This document shows, piece after piece, positions 8,431 to 17,459 of a stretch of DNA of 41,165 bases. The position numbers were made by a program, and so were the translations under genes. The stretch comes from an uncultured SAR86 cluster bacterium (GTDB lineage Bacteria > Pseudomonadota > Gammaproteobacteria > Magnimaribacterales > D2472). The stretch is from contig CACEAR010000007.1 of the NCBI GenBank assembly GCA_902557575.1, positions 1 through 41,165 on the forward strand, in the 5' to 3' direction. The notes beneath the pieces were generated by a model. That model worked only from the letters and a program-made list of their open reading frames with translations, ran no database searches and was not told where the DNA came from. Numbering within the stretch: the first letter of the stretch is position 1; each line of letters opens with the position of its first letter.

Positions 8431-8831
8431 ATCTAATTGAATCATTTGAACTAAATACTATCTCATCAAATAAGGACGCAGGCAAGATAGTTGCAATTGA
8501 AAATCATGAAGCAATTCCTTTTGATATCAAACGTGTTTATTTCATCTATGGCAATAAATCGGGAAAGCCCAGAGGGTTTCATGCACATAGAAAACTTTAC
8601 CAAATTGCTTTATGTATCCAAGGGAGTTGTAAAATGGTTTGTGATGATATAAATACAAAAGAAGAGATTTTACTCGATAAACCGAATTTAGCCGTTAAAC
8701 TTCCTCCAATGATTTGGCATGAAATGCATGATTTCTCTCATGACTGTATTTTGCTTGTTATTGCAAGTGATACTTATGAAGAAGCAGACTACATTCGCGA
8801 CTATGCAGAATTCAAAAGGTTGAGATCTTAA
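8427..8831 (+). CDS. fdtA: dTDP-4-oxo-6-deoxyglucose 3,4-ketoisomerase (FdtA/QdtA family)
   Basis: A cupin that moves the keto group from C4 to C3 of dTDP-4-keto-6-deoxyglucose. The 134-aa protein has the family pattern VAIE...[13 protein letters not shown], then [12 protein letters not shown] with the catalytic His52 and His54, and WHEMHDFS near the C-terminus. FdtA and QdtA differ in C4 stereochemistry (galacto versus gluco product), and sequence reading does not separate them, so the symbol is provisional. Overlaps on both sides (ATGA, TAATG) tie it to rfbA and the acetyltransferase gene. Confidence 0.88.
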   Translation: MNLIESFELNTISSNKDAGKIVAIENHEAIPFDIKRVYFIYGNKSGKPRGFHAHRKLYQIALCIQGSCKMVCDDINTKEEILLDKPNLAVKLPPMIWHEMHDFSHDCILLVIASDTYEEADYIRDYAEFKRLRS

Positions 8832-9295
8832 TGAGTTATATTCATCCAAAGTCTGATGTTGATGAGTGCTCAATTGGAGAGGGTACAAATATTTGGCAAT
8901 TTGTTGTTGTCATGAAAGGAGCAATTATTGGTTCGGATTGTAATATATGCGCCAATTCCCTCATTGAGGGCAATGTTAAAATAGGAAATAGGGTAACTGT
9001 CAAATCAGGGGTTTCGCTTTGGGACGGCATCATTGTTGAAAATGATGTCTTTATTGGACCGAACGCCACCTTTACTAATGATCTTTTCCCGCGCTCAAAA
9101 AAACATCTTGAATCTCATCCATCTACCATAATTGAGCAAGGGGCAAGTATTGGAGCAAATTCAACTATTCTTGCTGGAGTGAGAATTGGAAAAAAATCAA
9201 TGATTGGAGCAGGTGCAGTTATAGTTGAGGACGTTCCTGAGAATGCTGTCGTTGTTGGAAATCCAGGAAAAATTTTAAGGTACATAAAAGAATGA
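8831..9295 (+). CDS. Left-handed beta-helix acetyltransferase (FdtC/QdtC-like)
   Basis: Predicted to acetylate the 3-amino group of dTDP-Fuc3N or dTDP-Qui3N using acetyl-CoA. The 154-aa protein is built of hexapeptide repeats ([43 protein letters not shown]) and ends with [12 protein letters not shown]. The central [12 protein letters not shown] loop is typical of the sugar N-acetyltransferases next to FdtA/FdtB genes. Its position between the isomerase and aminotransferase genes, with overlaps on both sides, supports the assignment. Confidence 0.87.
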   Translation: MSYIHPKSDVDECSIGEGTNIWQFVVVMKGAIIGSDCNICANSLIEGNVKIGNRVTVKSGVSLWDGIIVENDVFIGPNATFTNDLFPRSKKHLESHPSTIIEQGASIGANSTILAGVRIGKKSMIGAGAVIVEDVPENAVVVGNPGKILRYIKE

Positions 9296-10395
9296 TAAAT
9301 TTTTTAGACCTTAAAGCTATAAATAAAAGAGATGAAAAAGATTTACAAATTGCTTTCAAAAAAGTTCTTGAATCTGGCTGGTATATTCAAGGAGAGTTTT
9401 TAAAAAATTTTGAAGATGAATATGCCGAATTTTGTGGAACTAAATATTGTATAGGAGTTGCAAATGGTCTTGATGCATTAATATTAACTTTAAAAGCTTG
9501 GTTAGAGCTTGGCTATATAAAATCAGGTGATGAGGTAATTGTCCCTGCAAATACATACATAGCAACAATTCTTGCAATATCAGCCAATAATTTAAAACCA
9601 GTTTTAGTTGAACCAGATGAAAAAACCTTTAACTTATCTTTGGAGGAAATAAAAAAGAATTTTTCGAAAAAAACTAAAGTTATCATCCCAGTTCACTTGT
9701 ATGGTCAATTATGTGAAATGGAGAAAATAATTGCCTTTGCAAAACAAGAAAATATTTTAGTCCTTGAAGATTCTGCTCAGGCGCATGGTGCAATTGAAGA
9801 TGGTATTAAAGCAGGAGCTTGGGGCAACGCATCTGCTTTTAGTTTTTATCCAGGAAAAAACTTAGGAGCACTCGGTGATGCTGGCGCGATTACAACTAAT
9901 GACAAGAATCTAAAAGAAATTTTGGAAACATTGAGGAACTACGGAAGCAACATTAAGTATAAAAATGAATATAAGGGATTGAATAGTAGATTAGATGAGC
10001 TCCAAGCAGCTTTTCTTTCAATTAAATTGAAAAGACTCGAGGAAGATAATATTTGCAGAAGACAAATAGCAAAAAGATATTCATCCGAGATTAAGAATAA
10101 TTTAATTCAGATATATACACATGAACAAGAAAACCATGTTTATCATTTATATGTTGTAAGAACGAAGTATAGACAGCAACTAATGAACTTCCTTAACAGA
10201 CATGAGATTCAAACATTAATTCACTACCCAATTCCTCCATATGAACAGAATGCATATAAAGAATTAAGAAATATCAAAATGCCAACAACGTCCCAAATAC
10301 ATCGAGAAATATTAAGTTTGCCTATAAGCCCGGTTATGAAACAAGATGAGGTTGAAAAGGTAATTAAGGCTTGCAATTCCTTTAATATTAGATAA
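9292..10395 (+). CDS. fdtB: dTDP-3-keto-6-deoxyhexose 3-aminotransferase (FdtB/QdtB-like)
   Basis: A PLP enzyme of the DegT/DnrJ/EryC1/StrS family. The 367-aa product begins with the [11 protein letters not shown] opening common in this group. PLP-contacting blocks are [27 protein letters not shown] and [16 protein letters not shown], where Lys189 should form the Schiff base. The C-terminal [11 protein letters not shown] is also typical. With the isomerase and acetyltransferase it completes a dTDP-3-acetamido-3,6-dideoxyhexose pathway. Whether the sugar is Fuc3NAc or Qui3NAc depends on the isomerase, so the symbol is provisional. Confidence 0.9.
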   Translation: MINFLDLKAINKRDEKDLQIAFKKVLESGWYIQGEFLKNFEDEYAEFCGTKYCIGVANGLDALILTLKAWLELGYIKSGDEVIVPANTYIATILAISANNLKPVLVEPDEKTFNLSLEEIKKNFSKKTKVIIPVHLYGQLCEMEKIIAFAKQENILVLEDSAQAHGAIEDGIKAGAWGNASAFSFYPGKNLGALGDAGAITTNDKNLKEILETLRNYGSNIKYKNEYKGLNSRLDELQAAFLSIKLKRLEEDNICRRQIAKRYSSEIKNNLIQIYTHEQENHVYHLYVVRTKYRQQLMNFLNRHEIQTLIHYPIPPYEQNAYKELRNIKMPTTSQIHREILSLPISPVMKQDEVEKVIKACNSFNIR

Positions 10396-10420
10396 AGATT
10401 GCAACAATTATCTAATAAAC

Positions 10421-10684
10421 ATGGCTACTAAAATACTTGATTGCACTCTAAGAGATGGGGGATATTACAATAATTGGGACTTTAAAAAAGACCTTGTTAA
10501 AGAATATCTTGAAGCAATGGCAGTTTCTAAAACTGATTTTATAGAGCTTGGATTAAGGCAATTTAAAAATGAATCCTTCCTAGGAGCTCATGCTTACACT
10601 ACAAATGACTACCTTAAAAGATTAGATCTTCCTAAAGGTCCAAAATATGGGGTAATGGTGGATGCAAAAAACCATTCTCAGTGA
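10421..10684 (+). CDS. HMGL-like (DRE-TIM) aldolase, N-terminal fragment before a frameshift
   Basis: Codes for the first strands of a DRE-TIM metallolyase barrel: LDCTLRDGGYYNNWDF at residues 6-21 holds the DxTLRDG motif with its metal-binding Asp and catalytic Arg, as in 4-hydroxy-2-oxovalerate aldolase. The frame runs into a stop at 10682 just after GVMVDAKNHSQ. The next reading frame carries the rest of the same barrel. The break is at a run of six A (10666-10671): removing one A reads through without a stop into the C-terminal fragment. It is therefore one broken gene, a base-call error or a programmed slip, not an independent small protein. Confidence 0.8.
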   Translation: MATKILDCTLRDGGYYNNWDFKKDLVKEYLEAMAVSKTDFIELGLRQFKNESFLGAHAYTTNDYLKRLDLPKGPKYGVMVDAKNHSQ

Positions 10685-12020
10685 AGATAGACCTCATGCA
10701 GAAAGCATTGATTTACTTTTCAAAGAAGCAAAAAATGAAAAAATATCTCTTGTAAGAGTTGCTGCTCATTTTAAAGAAGTAGATTCATGTCATGAAATGT
10801 TAATAAGGTTAAAAGAAAAGGGTTTTATTGTGGGCTTAAACATAATGCAGGCATCTCTCAGGTCAACACAAGAAATACAAGAATTATCAAAAAAAATATC
10901 ATCATGGGATTGTATTGATGTTGTTTACTTTGCAGACTCCCTAGGATCGATGTCACAAAATGATATAGAAGAAGTTTATAGAGCTATCGCAAAGCACTGG
11001 AAGAAAGATATTGGTTTCCATTCCCACAATAATATGGGGCAGGCTTTAACAAATGTAAATGCTGCTCTAGATATTGGTTGCAACTGGATTGATGGAACGG
11101 TAACAGGAATGGGAAGAGGCGCAGGAAATGCTGCAACAGAATATTTATTTTTAGAAAAAAGAATTAAAAGAGATGACTATGATCCTAGCCCACTATTTAA
11201 TTTAGTAAGAAATCATTTTCTTGAAATGAAACAAGAATGTGGATGGGGGGCATCTATTCCTTACTACATTGGTGCATTGAACAATGTTCATCCTACATAT
11301 GTTCAAGAACTCTGCAAAGATACAACAATAAATGAGGAATTCATTCCAAAAATCATTCAAGATTTAGGTCAGTTACAAAATCCAAACAGTTTTAATCAAG
11401 AAAAACTTGAAAGAGTTAAGTCTAAGACCAGTAAAGATATGGATATTGATCTAATTGAAGGCGAGTCCATTTCTGGTTTTATGCAAAACAAAGAAGTGCT
11501 TATAGTCGCGCAAACTGAATCATCTTTATCATTTAAAGAAGCAATCCATGATTATATAAAGAAAAAAAAGCCAATTGTGGCATCAATTAATCAACCAAAT
11601 CTGGATCTAGACATTGATTATGATTTCGTATTTATTACTCATAACGAAAAATTTCGAGAAGATGAAAATAAATATAAAAATGATAAAAATAACTTTATAG
11701 CTCCAAAAAAACTTTTTATTAATTCTTCTCTAAATATTGCTTATGATTATGGAATTCAAATCTCAGAAAATAGGTTTGAATATAATGAAACATATGCTTC
11801 CATACCTTTTAGGATAACAGTTGCATATGCAATAGCTTTTTGCATGCAAGCAAAAGCATCAGAAATAAATCTTGTTGGATTCGGTGGCTTCGATCTTGAT
11901 GATCCTAGACAAAAAGAAATGCAAGAATTTCTAAGTATACTTTCCAAAAATAAAATAAATCTTTTTTCCTTAACTCCTACTACTTTTACAATTAAAGAAA
12001 AATCAATATATGCCATCTAA
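10662..12020 (+). CDS. HMGL-like (DRE-TIM) aldolase with C-terminal Rossmann-like domain, main fragment
   Basis: Continues the barrel begun at 10421. Residues up to about 190 include FHSHNNMGQAL with the metal-binding His-x-His and GRGAGNAATE. DRE-TIM aldolases of this type join or split pyruvate-like units and aldehydes. From about residue 265 a separate domain begins (EVLIVAQ...KKKKPIVASINQP), resembling Rossmann-like MptE/DUF115-type folds; its role is unknown. The ATG at 10662 lies inside the frameshift overlap and would omit the TLRDG motif, so this fragment alone should be inactive. The 11-base overlap with the HAD gene and the nearby KdsB-like gene suggest synthesis of a 3-deoxy-2-keto sugar acid (inference). 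Confidence 0.78.
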   Translation: MQKTILSEDRPHAESIDLLFKEAKNEKISLVRVAAHFKEVDSCHEMLIRLKEKGFIVGLNIMQASLRSTQEIQELSKKISSWDCIDVVYFADSLGSMSQNDIEEVYRAIAKHWKKDIGFHSHNNMGQALTNVNAALDIGCNWIDGTVTGMGRGAGNAATEYLFLEKRIKRDDYDPSPLFNLVRNHFLEMKQECGWGASIPYYIGALNNVHPTYVQELCKDTTINEEFIPKIIQDLGQLQNPNSFNQEKLERVKSKTSKDMDIDLIEGESISGFMQNKEVLIVAQTESSLSFKEAIHDYIKKKKPIVASINQPNLDLDIDYDFVFITHNEKFREDENKYKNDKNNFIAPKKLFINSSLNIAYDYGIQISENRFEYNETYASIPFRITVAYAIAFCMQAKASEINLVGFGGFDLDDPRQKEMQEFLSILSKNKINLFSLTPTTFTIKEKSIYAI

Positions 12021-12681
12021 AAAAAATGAATTTATTCATATTTTTGATTGTGATGGCGTTATTTTAGATTCAAACCAATCAAAAGTATCTGCTGTTGAAG
12101 AAACATTAAAATCTTTTAATGCTCCAAAAGAATTTATTGATTGGGCTAAAGTGGAGTTCAGAAATAATTTTGGAAGAACTAGGTTGAATCATTTTGAGGT
12201 TTTTAGTGATTATAAAGGGATAGAAGGATATATTTTTAATAAAGAAAATATTGAGAAAGCCTTAAAAACTTATTCATTATTTGTAAAAAAAATTTATAAG
12301 AAATGTGATGTTATAGAAAGCACTTACAATTTTATTTTTAGTTTGCCATCAAGTGATTCAATATATGTTGTATCTGCTTCAGATCAAGATGAGTTAAGAG
12401 ATATTCTACCTAAGAAGCTATGTAAGATTAGGAAGGAGAATATTTATGGAGGACCTATGGGGAAAATCGAAAATATAAACTATATAAAATCAAGTCTTGG
12501 AGTAAAAGATTACTTTTTTTATGGTGATTCTGTTCAAGATGCAAGAGCTGCATTGGCAACTGAAATTGAATTCATTGGCTTAACAAATTTCTCAGCTGCC
12601 CCTCATTTACTTACAAACTTTTGTGAAAATAACTCCTTGAAGTATTATGAGTCCATTGATAGTTTACTTATAAGCAAATGA
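12010..12681 (+). CDS. HAD-family phosphatase
   Basis: A 223-aa HAD hydrolase. Motif I is FDCDGVILDSN near residues 13-23, with nucleophile Asp and general-acid Asp. Motif II is VVSASD, and motif IV is GDSVQDARAA. A helical cap separates motifs I and II. Lying between the aldolase and KdsB-like genes, with overlaps on both sides (11 bases, then ATGA), it probably removes phosphate from an aldolase product or a precursor before CMP activation, as KdsC or sialic-acid-9-phosphatase do. It is not KdsC by sequence (KdsC is shorter and capless). Confidence 0.82.
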   Translation: MPSKKNEFIHIFDCDGVILDSNQSKVSAVEETLKSFNAPKEFIDWAKVEFRNNFGRTRLNHFEVFSDYKGIEGYIFNKENIEKALKTYSLFVKKIYKKCDVIESTYNFIFSLPSSDSIYVVSASDQDELRDILPKKLCKIRKENIYGGPMGKIENINYIKSSLGVKDYFFYGDSVQDARAALATEIEFIGLTNFSAAPHLLTNFCENNSLKYYESIDSLLISK

Positions 12682-13400
12682 ATGGAGCAGTTATAATACC
12701 CGCTAGATTTGAATCTTCTAGGTTTCCTGGAAAGCCACTAATAGATATTCATGGTAAACCAATGATAAGGCATGTTTATGAGAAGTGTGTTCAAGCTGTT
12801 GGTAGACAAAATACAATTATTGCTACAGATGATAATAAAATTAAGGAAATTTCAAATTCATTTGGTGCCAAGGTTGTCATGACTTCCTCAGACTGCCTAA
12901 CCGGAACAGATAGAATTGCAGAAGCAAATAAGATTTTGGGATTAGATTTTGTTATCAATGTTCAAGGCGATGAACCAATGACAAAGCCTGATGATGTAAA
13001 AATGGTATACCGCTTTATGGAAAATAATTCTGAGAATGTGCTTAATTGCTTTTGCAAAATCAAAAAAGATGAAGTTGTAATGGCTAGTGTCCCAAAAGTA
13101 GTAGTTTCTGAAACAAATAAACTTATTTATATGTCAAGGTCAGGAGTGCCATTCAATAAAAATCTCAAACCGCAAGCAAATTATAAGCAAGTTTGTATAT
13201 ATGGTTTTAGCAAAAAGCACTTGGAATTATTCTCTTCAAATCCAGGTAAGACAATGAATGAGAAATATGAAGATCTCGAGATTTTAAGATTTTTAGATCT
13301 TGATATTCCAGTTCAAATGTTTGAAGTTGAGCCAGGAGGCATCGCTGTTGATACTCCTGAAGATTTGGAGAGAGTTTTGGTTGCAATGGGCAGCAATTGA
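12678..13400 (+). CDS. 3-deoxy-ulosonate cytidylyltransferase (KdsB-like)
   Basis: CMP-Kdo synthetase family. The 240-aa protein has PARFESSRFPGKPL near the N-terminus for CTP binding, IIATDDNKI, and NVQGDEPM with the Mg-binding Asp. GGIAVDTPEDLERV closes the protein. It activates Kdo or a Kdo-like acid. Housekeeping KdsB is possible because kdsD lies at 2779-3747, but tight coupling to the aldolase and HAD genes suggests a dedicated sugar acid of the surface polymer. Confidence 0.87.
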   Translation: MNGAVIIPARFESSRFPGKPLIDIHGKPMIRHVYEKCVQAVGRQNTIIATDDNKIKEISNSFGAKVVMTSSDCLTGTDRIAEANKILGLDFVINVQGDEPMTKPDDVKMVYRFMENNSENVLNCFCKIKKDEVVMASVPKVVVSETNKLIYMSRSGVPFNKNLKPQANYKQVCIYGFSKKHLELFSSNPGKTMNEKYEDLEILRFLDLDIPVQMFEVEPGGIAVDTPEDLERVLVAMGSN

Positions 13401-13438
13401 TAAAATAGTATTTTAGCTGTTTATAATAGGAGTATCTT

Positions 13439-14356
13439 TTGAAAAGAATTTTAGTGACGGGTGTAGCAGGATTTATTGGTTCAGCAGTTGCTAGATCTTT
13501 AAGAAATTTAGGTCATGAGGTTGTAGGAGTAGATGACATATCTAATGGATATTTATCTAATATTCCAGATGGAATCCAGTTTCTAGAGTTTGACTTAGCT
13601 AATAAAGAAAATCTCAAAAAGTTGCCAACCAATATCGATCTTGTCCTTCATCTAGCCGGACAGTCATCTGGAGAAATAAGTTTTGAAAACCCTATAGTGG
13701 ATTTAGAAAAGAATACTGTTTCTACACTTAATTTAATTGATTTTTCAATTATCAATTCTGTTGAAAAACTTATTTATGCTAGCTCTATGTCAGTTTATGG
13801 AGAAGTTCCTGACATGCCAATAAGTGAAGACCTTATTGCAAGACCACTATCATGTTATGGAGTTGGTAAGCTTTGTAGTGAGAATTATCTCAAAGTCTTT
13901 CAAGAAAATATTAATAGTATAAGTATGCGCATGTTTAATGTTTACGGGCCAGGCCAGGATTTAACTAACATGAAGCAAGGAATGTTAAGCATTTATATTA
14001 GCCAAGCATTAAAAAATAAAAAAATACAAGTAAAAGGTTCAATTGATAGATTCAGAGATTTTATACATATTGATGACATGGTTGATGCTTGGATTAAAGC
14101 TTCTTTAAATGAAGAGGTTAAAAACGGAGTTTTCAATGTTGCATCAGGTAAAAAAACAAAAGTTTCTGATATTTTGGGAATAATCAATAAAAAACTGATT
14201 AATGTGCCTGTCGAAATCTTAGAGGGTACTCCAGGAGACCAGTATGGCATTTACGCAGATATTTCACTAATTAAGAAAAAACTTAATTTTTTACCTACTA
14301 AAGATATAGAAGAGGGAATTTTTGAATTTATTGACTGGTGTCAAGTTGGCACATAG
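13439..14356 (+). CDS. NAD-dependent epimerase/dehydratase (extended SDR, GalE-like)
   Basis: A 305-aa extended SDR probably acting on a nucleotide sugar. The NAD motif is TGVAGFIGS (residues 7-15), followed by HLAGQSSGE, SSMSVYGE and the YGVGK active site, then FNVYGPGQ and FRDFIHIDD. The start is TTG with a good AGGAG at 13428-13432, 6 bases upstream. Substrate not assignable; a 4-epimerase is the default guess. It follows the CMP-sugar block and could modify its product or supply another sugar. Confidence 0.85.
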   Translation: MKRILVTGVAGFIGSAVARSLRNLGHEVVGVDDISNGYLSNIPDGIQFLEFDLANKENLKKLPTNIDLVLHLAGQSSGEISFENPIVDLEKNTVSTLNLIDFSIINSVEKLIYASSMSVYGEVPDMPISEDLIARPLSCYGVGKLCSENYLKVFQENINSISMRMFNVYGPGQDLTNMKQGMLSIYISQALKNKKIQVKGSIDRFRDFIHIDDMVDAWIKASLNEEVKNGVFNVASGKKTKVSDILGIINKKLINVPVEILEGTPGDQYGIYADISLIKKKLNFLPTKDIEEGIFEFIDWCQVGT

Positions 14357-14368
14357 TTATTTACATAA

Positions 14369-15415
14369 ATGAAAATAGTAAATGTTACAGGAGTTGGAAA
14401 TGCTGGAAAGGGAGCCGTTGTAGACCTCTTAAGAGAATTTAATAGTATTTGGGCACCAAGATCAGATTTTGAATTCGATTTTTTTAGAGTATATGGAGGC
14501 ATGTTTGATTTCTTGAATACTATAGAAAATGATAATTCTTCATGTAGAACAGATATTGCAATTAAAAGAATTAAAAAGCTAACAAAGCAAATGGGTTCAG
14601 ATCCCAAAAGATTCTCAATTTCTGGAAACTTATTATCAACTGGTCAAAGATATGACAGACTTTTTGACGGGAAGTTCATAGAAATTACAGAGGAATTTTT
14701 AGAAAGTCTTATCTGGAATAGATATCATGCATATTGGCCATATGAAAGAATTGATAGGGGTGGGTTGCACAATTTCCAGCAAAAAGTTTTTGAAAAGCTT
14801 GGCCTCAATCAATTTTTAGACTCTAAGATTCACTTGATTGATAATACCGATATTAATGATAAATTTAATAAATATATTTCTGATCTATTTTCAATACTGC
14901 TTAATGAAAAACAATCTATAGTTGTTATGAATAATTTTGTGGAGCCTTACAACATTAATTCAATGCTTAGATGGTTTCCAGAATCAAAAAGTATAGCTGT
15001 TATAAGAGATCCCAGAGATATTTTTATATCTGGTTTGAGCGGTAAACAAATTAAAAAATCTGTAAGACATCTCCTTCCAAAAGAGAACGATGGAAAAGAA
15101 AAATCTTTTCTTGCTACAAATAATATTGAGCTATTTATAGAGAGATATAAAAGGAATATGGATGCATTGCATAAAACAGAATACTCAGAACAGTTAATTA
15201 TTAGATTTGAAGATCTGATTTTCAAATATGAGCAAACCAAAGAGTTGATTATTAACTTTATTGAAGTTAAAAAAAATAAAGGTCCCAGTACAAGTAGATT
15301 CTTTTTCCCCGAAAAAAGTAAACAGAATTCCCAGCTATGGAAGAATTATGATGATCCTGAGGGAAGCATAGAACTTATTGAAAAAGAATTAGGTAATTAT
15401 CTTTATTACGAATAA
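14369..15415 (+). CDS. Sulfotransferase-like protein
   Basis: A 348-aa P-loop protein. The N-terminal VTGVGNAGKG (residues 6-15) is a P-loop-like 5'-phosphosulfate-binding segment. IAVIRDPRDIFISGL, with RDPRD at 213-217, matches the 3'-phosphate-binding motif of PAPS-dependent sulfotransferases, and IIRFEDL follows as in that fold. It could sulfate a sugar of the surface polymer; the APS-kinase-like gene at 3747-4154 is a possible link to PAPS supply. The overall family is distant from well-studied carbohydrate sulfotransferases, so the substrate and even the donor are inferred. Confidence 0.7.
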   Translation: MKIVNVTGVGNAGKGAVVDLLREFNSIWAPRSDFEFDFFRVYGGMFDFLNTIENDNSSCRTDIAIKRIKKLTKQMGSDPKRFSISGNLLSTGQRYDRLFDGKFIEITEEFLESLIWNRYHAYWPYERIDRGGLHNFQQKVFEKLGLNQFLDSKIHLIDNTDINDKFNKYISDLFSILLNEKQSIVVMNNFVEPYNINSMLRWFPESKSIAVIRDPRDIFISGLSGKQIKKSVRHLLPKENDGKEKSFLATNNIELFIERYKRNMDALHKTEYSEQLIIRFEDLIFKYEQTKELIINFIEVKKNKGPSTSRFFFPEKSKQNSQLWKNYDDPEGSIELIEKELGNYLYYE

Positions 15416-15423
15416 ATAAATAA

Positions 15424-16692
15424 ATGAAGTACACAGCTTTAAAGTTGAATTCAGAGGTCATCAAGCTAGGATCTGCGTCAATACTTCTTTTTTTAGCAAA
15501 TATTTTTATTACAAAATACGTTGGATTAAACTTTGGCGAAGATGGTCTCCTTAATTATTCTACATATTTAAATATATCTGCACTTATTCTTGTAATTTCT
15601 TGCTTAGGATCAGAGTCAGGCTTAGTTAGAGAATCCTTTGACAAAGATCTTGATATTAAAAGCAGGAATCTCTTATATGTCCAGATAATATCTCTTGGCT
15701 TAGCACTTGGTTTGGGTGTGATAGTAATTGCAAAGCTTTTCTCATATGAACTATTTAATGGTCTTTATCCTTTTCTTTTAATTTATATACTTTTTGCCTT
15801 CTTAAGTCATTCTACAAGAGTGACTCTTCTTCATAATCAAAAAGGTTATATTGCAATGTTTTTAAATGCATGTGTGGTAATTGCATTACTATTAATATTT
15901 GTAATTTCATCAAAAGAAGCAAGTCTTTCAAATTTTATCATGATAGGCTCAATATCATATTTAGTTATTTATTGTGTAAGTTATTTGGTAATTAGATATG
16001 GAACTGATCTTAAAAATACCTATTTTATTTCATTAGACAATCTTAATTTAAAAGCACTAATAAGCATTCATCCAAAGTTAACATATATTTTAAGCTTTTG
16101 TATTGTTACATCAGCTTCACTGCTTCTATTTAACTTTTCTGAACTATTCATGAGATCAATTGCTATAAATTTTGGTCTAAATAATTTGTATGCGAATATT
16201 GAGGCTTATGTAAGGGTTTCTAGTTGGTGGTATGGATTTGGTATTTCCATATTGGGATATCTTTATTTTCCAAGATTTTCTAGAGACAACGCCGAAAAAA
16301 ATATAAAATCAAATAGAGAAATCTTTATGCAATTTATTCTTCCTTTACTGGCTTTATTAGTATTGGGGACTTTTTTTGGAGGAATAATTTTTCTATTCGT
16401 CTATAATAATGTTTTTAAATTAGACATAATTGTTTTGATTGTTTTTAGCTTGAGCACTTTTATAAAGCTTTTTGGCATAACATTTTCTATGCTTGCGTTA
16501 GTTGAAAAAAGATTTAAGGCAAATATATTTGCTGAACTTATTGTTTATATGATACCTCCCATATTCATAACATATATTTTATTCTTAGGTTATGAGCTTT
16601 CTATAAAAGGTTTCTCTTTCGCAATTTTATTTGCTAACCTTTCATTCTTTCTTTTCTTGTTAATATCAAGAATGAAATTTATTAAGATATAA
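15424..16692 (+). CDS. Wzx-type polysaccharide flippase
   Basis: A 422-aa integral membrane protein with about twelve hydrophobic segments spread over its length, including residues 15-35, 47-65 and 85-110. Size and topology fit the MOP-superfamily O-unit flippases that move undecaprenyl-linked repeat units across the inner membrane. Wzx sequences are very divergent, so the call rests on topology and on the presence of Wzz and Wzy in the same locus. Confidence 0.82.
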   Translation: MKYTALKLNSEVIKLGSASILLFLANIFITKYVGLNFGEDGLLNYSTYLNISALILVISCLGSESGLVRESFDKDLDIKSRNLLYVQIISLGLALGLGVIVIAKLFSYELFNGLYPFLLIYILFAFLSHSTRVTLLHNQKGYIAMFLNACVVIALLLIFVISSKEASLSNFIMIGSISYLVIYCVSYLVIRYGTDLKNTYFISLDNLNLKALISIHPKLTYILSFCIVTSASLLLFNFSELFMRSIAINFGLNNLYANIEAYVRVSSWWYGFGISILGYLYFPRFSRDNAEKNIKSNREIFMQFILPLLALLVLGTFFGGIIFLFVYNNVFKLDIIVLIVFSLSTFIKLFGITFSMLALVEKRFKANIFAELIVYMIPPIFITYILFLGYELSIKGFSFAILFANLSFFLFLLISRMKFIKI

Positions 16693-16694
16693 GC

Positions 16695-17447
16695 ATGAAA
16701 AATTTTGTTTGGAAAGGCCTTAGACCAATTTTTAGATTTCCTTATTCTATTGTTACCACTTTAATAAGAACTATTAAAATGAAAAGAGTTAATACTTCTG
16801 GTAAATACTCTAATGAAATAAAAAAGATTTGCGAACTTGGATTCTCACAATTTAATCATCATCTTACATCTGAGGATTTAACAGAAATAAAAAAAATAGA
16901 TGATGTCATAAAAGAAAAAGTTCAAGTAAATGGAGCCCCTGGTTTTAAGCGTTTTCATAACATACATGACAAACACCCCCTACCAAAAACCTTTTTTAAT
17001 AAATGCAATGAGTTGGCAAAGGAGTACTTCAATACTAGCAATTCAACATTTGAAGCTACCCAATATCAGATTTCATGGCACCATCCAAAAAATAATCCTC
17101 CTGGACTAGGTTATCATGTTGATGATTATGGAAAAATATTAAAGTTTTTTATATTTTTTAATGAAGTCACTGATAAAAATGGCCCTTTTAGGATCTTAGA
17201 ATCATCAAGAAATTTTATGAAAATGATTCATGGATTTATGTGGATATGGCTAACAAATCTTAAGAGGACATATTATGAGATAGATAACATTCCTTCATCT
17301 CTTCTAAAAAATGAAAGAAAGTTTTTATGCAGTCCGATGAGCATTTATGCTGTTGATACCTCAAGTCTTCATTCTGCTTCACAAGTAATAGAAGGAGAAA
17401 GAAGAATTCTAGTTTTAACATTTCGAGATACTAGATTTGAAATTTAA
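16695..17447 (+). CDS. Phytanoyl-CoA dioxygenase (PhyH)-like Fe(II)/2-oxoglutarate oxygenase
   Basis: A 250-aa protein with the non-haem iron facial triad: His141 and Asp143 in YHVDDYG and His226 in SLHSA, followed by Arg236/Arg237 in GERRILVLTF for 2-oxoglutarate. FFIFFNEVTDKNGPFRILESS is the typical PhyH strand-turn. It would hydroxylate a small molecule or a glycan component. It starts 2 bases after the flippase stop and is followed by an FkbM methyltransferase gene, so hydroxylation then O-methylation of a residue is conceivable (inference). Confidence 0.8.
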   Translation: MKNFVWKGLRPIFRFPYSIVTTLIRTIKMKRVNTSGKYSNEIKKICELGFSQFNHHLTSEDLTEIKKIDDVIKEKVQVNGAPGFKRFHNIHDKHPLPKTFFNKCNELAKEYFNTSNSTFEATQYQISWHHPKNNPPGLGYHVDDYGKILKFFIFFNEVTDKNGPFRILESSRNFMKMIHGFMWIWLTNLKRTYYEIDNIPSSLLKNERKFLCSPMSIYAVDTSSLHSASQVIEGERRILVLTFRDTRFEI

Positions 17448-17459
17448 ATTTTTTTATTT

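Noticed and set aside
13401-13415. Inverted repeat TAAAAT-AGT-ATTTTA after the KdsB-like gene as a terminator
   Set aside because: Only six A-T pairs and no following T-tract; too weak to call a terminator.
13397-13427. TTGATA with a perfect TATAAT (13422-13427) before the SDR gene
   Set aside because: The spacer is 19 bases and transcription would begin about 5 bases before the TTG start, downstream of the AGGAG ribosome-binding site. The promoter and the ribosome-binding site cannot both serve this gene, so it is more likely a chance match.
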